Source of the DNA: CAYTQK01 sp964439745
GTDB taxonomy: Bacteria; Desulfobacterota; Desulfobacteria; Desulfobacterales; Desulfosudaceae
NCBI GenBank assembly: GCA_964439745.1
Contig: CAYTQK010000116.1
Coordinates: forward strand, 1 to 9,665
Reading direction: 5' to 3'
Length of the DNA stretch: 9,665 bases
Part shown: positions 6,521-9,665 of the stretch, piece after piece
Position numbering within the stretch: the stretch's first letter is position 1
Layout: each line of letters opens with the position of its first letter
Made by a program: the position numbers and the translations under genes
Notes under the pieces: generated by a model
Seen by the model: the letters and a program-made list of their open reading frames with translations, nothing else
Database searches by the model: none
Told to the model about the DNA's origin: nothing

Positions 6521-6549
6521 TTTTTACTTGGTAATCCGAGTAGTGTCAA
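6521..6549 (-). promoter_or_regulatory. sigma70-type promoter for psd operon
   Basis: On the minus strand a perfect -35 TTGACA (6549-6544) is followed by a 17-base spacer and TAAAAA (6526-6521), a 4-of-6 match to TATAAT in an AT-rich stretch. An 18-base spacer would give AAAAAT. Transcription would start near 6514, leaving about 28 bases before the psd ATG. It lies in the 74-base gap after the second PilZ gene. Confidence 0.55.
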
Positions 6550-6560
6550 TATCTTTTCTG

Positions 6561-6953
6561 TTATCCGATGACTTCGAAACCATAATCGGAGATGAATCGT
6601 TCCAGTTGAAGTTTTTGTTCCGGCCTCAGTTTTGTAAAACTGAGGCAGAGCGTCCAGACCTTTTTGCGGGTGTGGGGCAGGGTGGTGACCTCAAAATGAT
6701 TCACCGGCTCAAAGGGAATGGGGTCGACCAGAACGCCTTCACTGGGCATCATGATGGCCACCTTGTTCATTTTTTCCGGCTGAATCTTTTTTTCCACGTA
6801 TTGCACGGCCAGGCCGCCCATGCCGATATCCTTGACCGGTCCCACCCGGGTATGGACCGGTTTGCCGAGTTTCCAGAACGACGGCCTGGTGGTTACCACA
6901 AAAGCCCCCTCCACGGAATACCGCTTCCAGCGCCTGCGATTGACGTTGGCCAT
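6561..6953 (-). CDS. PilZ-domain protein, degenerate c-di-GMP motif
   Basis: A 130-aa single-domain PilZ protein. PilZ domains bind cyclic di-GMP through an N-terminal RxxxR and a (D/N)xSxxG motif. Here RRRWKR provides R7 and R11. The second motif reads DIGMGG (42-47), with Gly in place of the Ser. The beta-barrel pattern continues with GLAVQYVEKKI and a C-terminal helix (RPEQKLQLERFISDYGF). No membrane segment or output domain is present, so it would act as an adaptor by protein contact. The ATG at 6953 overlaps the stop of the upstream PilZ gene by one base (TAATG), so the two are translationally coupled. Binding could be weakened, or the protein could work as a partner of its neighbour. 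The target process (motility, surface, transcription) is not shown by the sequence. Confidence 0.8.
   Translation of the reverse strand: MANVNRRRWKRYSVEGAFVVTTRPSFWKLGKPVHTRVGPVKDIGMGGLAVQYVEKKIQPEKMNKVAIMMPSEGVLVDPIPFEPVNHFEVTTLPHTRKKVWTLCLSFTKLRPEQKLQLERFISDYGFEVIG
6623..6646. repeat. perfect 11-bp-arm palindrome inside PilZ gene
   Basis: GCCTCAGTTTT (6623-6633) and AAAACTGAGGC (6636-6646) are exact reverse complements separated by two bases. They lie within the 3' part of the PilZ gene, coding about LSFTKLRP. As RNA it would form a tight hairpin about 60-85 bases before the stop. As DNA it has the form of an operator for a dimeric regulator. No function can be assigned. Confidence 0.6.
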
Positions 6954-7372
6954 TACGTTTCTCCCTCCCCCCGCTTATCGATGGTTGTGGCTGGACGTGA
7001 TTTGTCCTTTTCATGAACAATATCGTAGAATTCGTTCATGATTTTGTCTTCATCGCCTTCATTGTAACTGACCACGCTGCGCAGATGGATAAAGGAATCC
7101 AGGTCGATTTCCTTGAAAACAATGGCCGCGCCGGTTTCATCAGACCGCACCACCGATCCTTTCATGGCCAGGTCAACTTCTGAGGTGGTACCGGAAAGAA
7201 AAATATGAATGGCCAGCTCCGTGTCCCTGGGAATGCGGACGTCCGTGGCCACCAGCATGCCTTTCAGGCTGAGGTTGCGCACCTCCCCTTCAATTAACTG
7301 GCCATTGTACTCCATGCGGGCCTTGACGCGAAAGACCACCCGCGTGCCGCGTCGCTGATCTGAATCCGGCAT
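6953..7372 (-). CDS. PilZ-domain protein, canonical c-di-GMP motif
   Basis: A 139-aa soluble PilZ protein, predicted cyclic di-GMP receptor. RRGTR gives R7xxxR11 and NLSLKG (33-38) is a full NxSxxG motif. The barrel strands follow (ELAIHIFL, EVDLAMKGSVVR, GAAIVFKEID), then SFIHLRSVVSYN. A charged C-terminal extension of ~35 residues (EGDEDKIMNEFYDIVHEKD onward) goes beyond the domain and could contact a partner. The ATG at 7372 is preferred because TTGGGGAAAAGC precedes it; an in-frame TTG at 7384 would add four residues but has no Shine-Dalgarno. It is the first gene of a two-gene PilZ pair and diverges from the AsmA-like gene. Confidence 0.85.
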   Translation of the reverse strand: MPDSDQRRGTRVVFRVKARMEYNGQLIEGEVRNLSLKGMLVATDVRIPRDTELAIHIFLSGTTSEVDLAMKGSVVRSDETGAAIVFKEIDLDSFIHLRSVVSYNEGDEDKIMNEFYDIVHEKDKSRPATTIDKRGEGET

Positions 7373-7413
7373 GCTTTTCCCCAAGGTTATGGGTTTTTAA
7401 AACAATGGCAAGT

Positions 7414-7443
7414 ACAATACCATGAATGAGCGGCACATCGCAA
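7414..7443 (-). promoter_or_regulatory. possible promoter for PilZ gene pair
   Basis: On the minus strand TTGCGA (7443-7438) and TATTGT (7419-7414) are separated by 18 bases. Both are 4-of-6 matches to the sigma70 consensus. Transcription would start near 7407, about 35 bases before the PilZ ATG. This is a weak prediction made by eye. Confidence 0.35.
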
Positions 7444-7522
7444 TTATAATTTGCCGGCCGATCGACCCGAATCGGACGAACAAGGTTGGTGGGAGAAAGA
7501 CGGGAATTTTCTAAAAGGAGGG

Positions 7523-7552
7523 TTTACCGCGTCGTCCTGATTATACTATGAT
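7523..7552 (+). promoter_or_regulatory. possible promoter for AsmA-like gene
   Basis: TTTACC (7523-7528) and TATGAT (7547-7552, 5 of 6) are 18 bases apart. A start near 7560 would leave a ~96-base leader that begins with the two-part hairpin. A second -10-like TATACT (7542-7547) has no matching -35. Confidence 0.4.
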
Positions 7553-7559
7553 ACCGGTC

Positions 7560-7604
7560 ATGAACGATATTGTCCGGAAGAGACCATCACGGACCGGCGT
7601 TCAT
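7560..7604 (+). promoter_or_regulatory. two-part hairpin in 5' leader of AsmA-like gene
   Basis: ATGAACG (7560-7566) pairs exactly with CGTTCAT (7598-7604). Inside this, GTCCG (7572-7576) pairs with CGGAC (7590-7594), leaving a 13-base loop and an internal loop of ATATT opposite CGG. It starts where the predicted transcript starts. It may be a stabilising or regulatory leader; it does not match a riboswitch class I know. Confidence 0.45.
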
Positions 7605-7655
7605 TAGTCAGGCACCAGCCGGCGAATCTCTGATGGGTCCATACGGGATAAAGAC

Positions 7656-9665
7656 GTGCGGAAAAAAAAAGTTATCATATCCATCCTGATCCTGCTGCTG
7701 GCAGCGGGTGCCTTGCCCTATGCCGTCGGCCTGGATTTCATCGAACAGCCGCTGAAAAAGAAAATACAGCAGGTGCTGCCGCCCCAGCTGCGGTTCGGAG
7801 ATTTGTCCTGGGGGTGGTTTCCGGCCCCTTCGCTCTATTTCCACCATCTGCGGGTGGCCCGGGAGGAATTGGAAATTACCGCTTCCCGGGGCGCGATCCG
7901 GTTTTTCCCCGCGGGATTGTGGCGGCCGGGGCCATCTGTGGAGTTTCTGCTGGAGCGTCCGGATATCGGAATTAAATGGCAGGGTGACCGTCCCGCCCCT
8001 GCCGCCGGGAAGCGCGCCGACAATACCGGGCAGGTGCTTGGCCGCATGCCTTCTTTACCCGTGCGGATTGAGCAGGCCCGGATCCGTCTGCCGTCTACCG
8101 GCTATTTTTCCAGCCTGTCCGCAGGCGGTGAACCGGTCGTCATCGATGGCCTGGATGCCCGGCTGGTCGCTTTCAATAATCAGGCGGAATTGTCTTTTTC
8201 CACTCCGCTGCCGGGAGTGGAGTCGCTGCGGGCAAAAATCAGCGTGAAAAAGGAAAACACCGACGACCAGCAGAGAGCACCGGAGCCGTACTGGGAGATC
8301 CGGGCCTCGGCGCAGGAGCTGGACCTGTCCCGTATCCGGCAAATCGCTCTTGGCATGCTCGGCGACCATGAAGCGGCCCGCCGGGTCTGCGGGATTATCC
8401 GTGGCGGCCGGGCCCGTGCGGCAACGTATGAATTTACCGGACGAACCGCCGATTTGAAACAACTGGCCGCCATGACCATAACGGCGGATGTGGAAGAGGC
8501 TGCCGTGACAATCCCGGAAATCGAGCTGCCCGTGCAGGTGGCTGCCGGTGATGTTGCCATCACAGCGGGCAAACTGACATGCCGGGCCGTCTCCGGCCAC
8601 TCCGGGGATGTACGATTTGAAAACGGAGAGCTGGGCCTGGATTTGAACGGCCGCCCCCGGCATATTGATCTGCAGCTGGAGGCCGCCGCGGATCCGGCCG
8701 TGGTGCCGGACTGGTTGAGCAGTTACCTGCTGAAGAAGCAGGCCGCCCTGGTGACGGAACTGAATGCCATTACCGGCATCGCAGGCCGGATCCGGGCGCG
8801 GGTGGAAATGGCCGGAGAGCTGGGCGGCCGCCCCCTGCCGGTTACTGTGGCTGTTCATGATTCGCGGATCCGGGCGGAATCTCCCCGGCTGCACCATCCG
8901 GCCGAGCTGCAAAGCGGTGTTTTTACCTTTGCGCCCGACAGCGTCCGGTGGCGCCGGGTCAGCGGCAGCCTTGGGCCCAACCGGATCCTGGATGCCAGCG
9001 GAAACGTAGCCTGGGGGGAAAGCATTCACCTGGCAGTGGATGAGTTGACGGCCGATCTGGACGCGGCCGCCTTGCTGGCGGAGCTTCGGGACTGGCCCGT
9101 TATCCGGGAAAAATTGCCGGACCTGATCCGTTCCGCGACGGGACCTGTTTCGGTCCGCGGCCTGCAGCTGGACGCGGACCTGAGTAAACCGGCGGAGGTA
9201 ACGTATAACCTGGCGGTATCCACGGAGGATCTCCGGCTGGATACGCCGCTCCTGCCGGAGCCGGTGCTGATTCGATCCGGGAGCGCCCGTCTCGGCAGCG
9301 GCCCGGTTATGGCCCGTGACTGCTCCCTGGACATGGCCGGAGATGATCTGCATATCATGGTCGACATGCCCCGCATCGCCCGGCTGGATGATGCCCGCGG
9401 CTGGCTGGAAAGCCAGGGGGAAGTGGTTGTTTCCGACAGCACGTCGGTAAACCTGTATAAACTTGCACATGCAGCACTCAAATACAACCGGGGCAAAACA
9501 AAAGTTGTAAGCGATATTTTTAATTTCCCCACCGACCTTTACGTTTTGCAGGGATTACTAAAGGAATTTGGTACGGATTATCATTTGGCCCTGGCCCGCT
9601 CGGACGATGGTGTATTGGTTGATTTGGAAGATTTGAAGGCAAAAATCGACGAAAATACAGCATTG
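7656..9665 (+). CDS. AsmA-like membrane-anchored protein, 3' end fused to foreign sequence (partial)
   Basis: A frame open from GTG 7656 to the window edge (670 codons, no stop). The N-terminus is MRKKK followed by one hydrophobic segment (about residues 6-25), an inner-membrane anchor with the rest in the periplasm. The next block, LRFGDLSWGWFPAPSLYFHHLRV, is typical of AsmA/TamB-like proteins, which bridge the envelope and help lipid transport or outer-membrane biogenesis. The body is repetitive beta-strand sequence, as in these long-groove proteins. The only start is GTG, since TAG at 7605-7607 closes the frame and no other start lies between; GGGATAAAG is a weak ribosome site. Codons 3-5 form an A9 run. 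AsmA-like character ends near residue 585 (about 9412), after which the same frame encodes kynureninase-like sequence. The true AsmA 3' end is not in the window. Confidence 0.75.
   Translation, partial: MRKKKVIISILILLLAAGALPYAVGLDFIEQPLKKKIQQVLPPQLRFGDLSWGWFPAPSLYFHHLRVAREELEITASRGAIRFFPAGLWRPGPSVEFLLERPDIGIKWQGDRPAPAAGKRADNTGQVLGRMPSLPVRIEQARIRLPSTGYFSSLSAGGEPVVIDGLDARLVAFNNQAELSFSTPLPGVESLRAKISVKKENTDDQQRAPEPYWEIRASAQELDLSRIRQIALGMLGDHEAARRVCGIIRGGRARAATYEFTGRTADLKQLAAMTITADVEEAAVTIPEIELPVQVAAGDVAITAGKLTCRAVSGHSGDVRFENGELGLDLNGRPRHIDLQLEAAADPAVVPDWLSSYLLKKQAALVTELNAITGIAGRIRARVEMAGELGGRPLPVTVAVHDSRIRAESPRLHHPAELQSGVFTFAPDSVRWRRVSGSLGPNRILDASGNVAWGESIHLAVDELTADLDAAALLAELRDWPVIREKLPDLIRSATGPVSVRGLQLDADLSKPAEVTYNLAVSTEDLRLDTPLLPEPVLIRSGSARLGSGPVMARDCSLDMAGDDLHIMVDMPRIARLDDARGWLESQGEVVVSDSTSVNLYKLAHAALKYNRGKTKVVSDIFNFPTDLYVLQGLLKEFGTDYHLALARSDDGVLVDLEDLKAKIDENTAL
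9413..9665 (+). pseudogene. kynU: kynureninase-like fragment lacking its N-terminus
   Basis: From about 9413 the frame reads QGEVVVSDSTSVNLYKLA, then KTKVVSDIFNFPTDLYVLQG, then LVDLEDLKAKIDENTAL. These match the fold-type I PLP enzyme kynureninase (kynurenine to anthranilate plus alanine): DSTSVN is the PLP-phosphate loop and NFPTDLY the conserved substrate/cofactor segment. Roughly the first 90 residues of the enzyme are absent, and no start codon with a ribosome site precedes this part. The PLP-binding lysine would lie beyond the window. Hand-counted GC is about 42% here, against about 70% just upstream, with A/T-ending codons (TTA, CTA, AAA). It is either a truncated transferred gene fused to the AsmA-like gene, or an assembly join. 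Confidence 0.7.

Larger units (their letters stand above)
7373..7655. other. divergent intergenic region (regulatory)
   Basis: A 283-base region between the minus-strand PilZ pair and the plus-strand AsmA-like gene. It holds candidate promoters for both directions and a two-part hairpin before the AsmA-like start. A Shine-Dalgarno-like AAAAGGAGG (7514-7522) has no start codon at a usable distance. No protein gene or known riboswitch is recognised. Confidence 0.5.

Noticed and set aside
7514..7522. Strong AAAAGGAGG on the plus strand, suggesting a small gene
   Set aside because: No ATG, GTG or TTG lies within a usable distance downstream; the nearby ATG at 7560 gives only 15 codons and lies in the leader hairpin.
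7444..7655. c-di-GMP riboswitch controlling the AsmA-like gene, suggested by the PilZ neighbours
   Set aside because: The conserved core of the known c-di-GMP riboswitch classes is not visible in this leader.
8055..9470. 471-codon open frame on the minus strand under the AsmA-like gene
   Set aside because: The plus-strand frame has a signal anchor, an AsmA block and normal codon use, while the minus translation is rich in Arg, Gln, Gly and Pro without motifs. It is a shadow frame.

Overview
The window looks like chromosome from a deltaproteobacterial lineage (Desulfobacterota, most likely a Desulfobacterales-type anaerobe). This rests on gene order and protein type: a Psd/PssA phospholipid pair followed by LeuB and Asd, a greA-rpoZ pair whose omega subunit has a long acidic tail, tandem PilZ proteins, and a large palindromic intergenic repeat. 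The assignment is by recognition, with no database search, and only phylum level should be taken seriously. Most of the window is fairly GC-rich. The first ~110 bases and the last ~230 bases are clearly AT-richer.

Layout, right to left on the minus strand: two PilZ-domain genes (7372 to 6561, overlapping by one base), then psd and pssA (6486 to 4994, overlapping ATGA), leuB, asd, greA, rpoZ, ttcA-like and folE2 (4904 to 257). From psd to folE2 the genes are co-directional with short gaps or overlaps, which suggests one long housekeeping transcription unit or a few nested ones. A good sigma70-like promoter (perfect TTGACA) sits just before psd. The unit covers phosphatidylethanolamine synthesis (Psd, PssA), amino-acid biosynthesis (LeuB, Asd), transcription fidelity and RNA polymerase assembly (GreA, omega), tRNA thiolation (TtcA-like) and the first step of folate/queuosine synthesis (FolE2). 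A large imperfect palindrome lies across the folE2 3' end and supplies its last codons and stop.

On the plus strand, a divergent gene from 7656 to the right edge encodes an AsmA-like membrane-anchored protein. Its frame stays open to the window end, but after about position 9420 the protein stops looking like AsmA. It continues in the same frame as the middle of a PLP-dependent kynureninase (NFPTDLYVLQG region), and base composition falls from about 70% to about 42% GC. This is either a real recombination/fusion joint or an assembly chimera, and it is the most anomalous spot in the window.

No tRNA, rRNA, CRISPR array, transposase or phage gene is visible. The other items worth a look are the acidic omega tail, the in-phase rpoZ/ttcA arrangement, the structured leader of the AsmA-like gene, and a perfect 11-bp-arm palindrome inside a PilZ gene.
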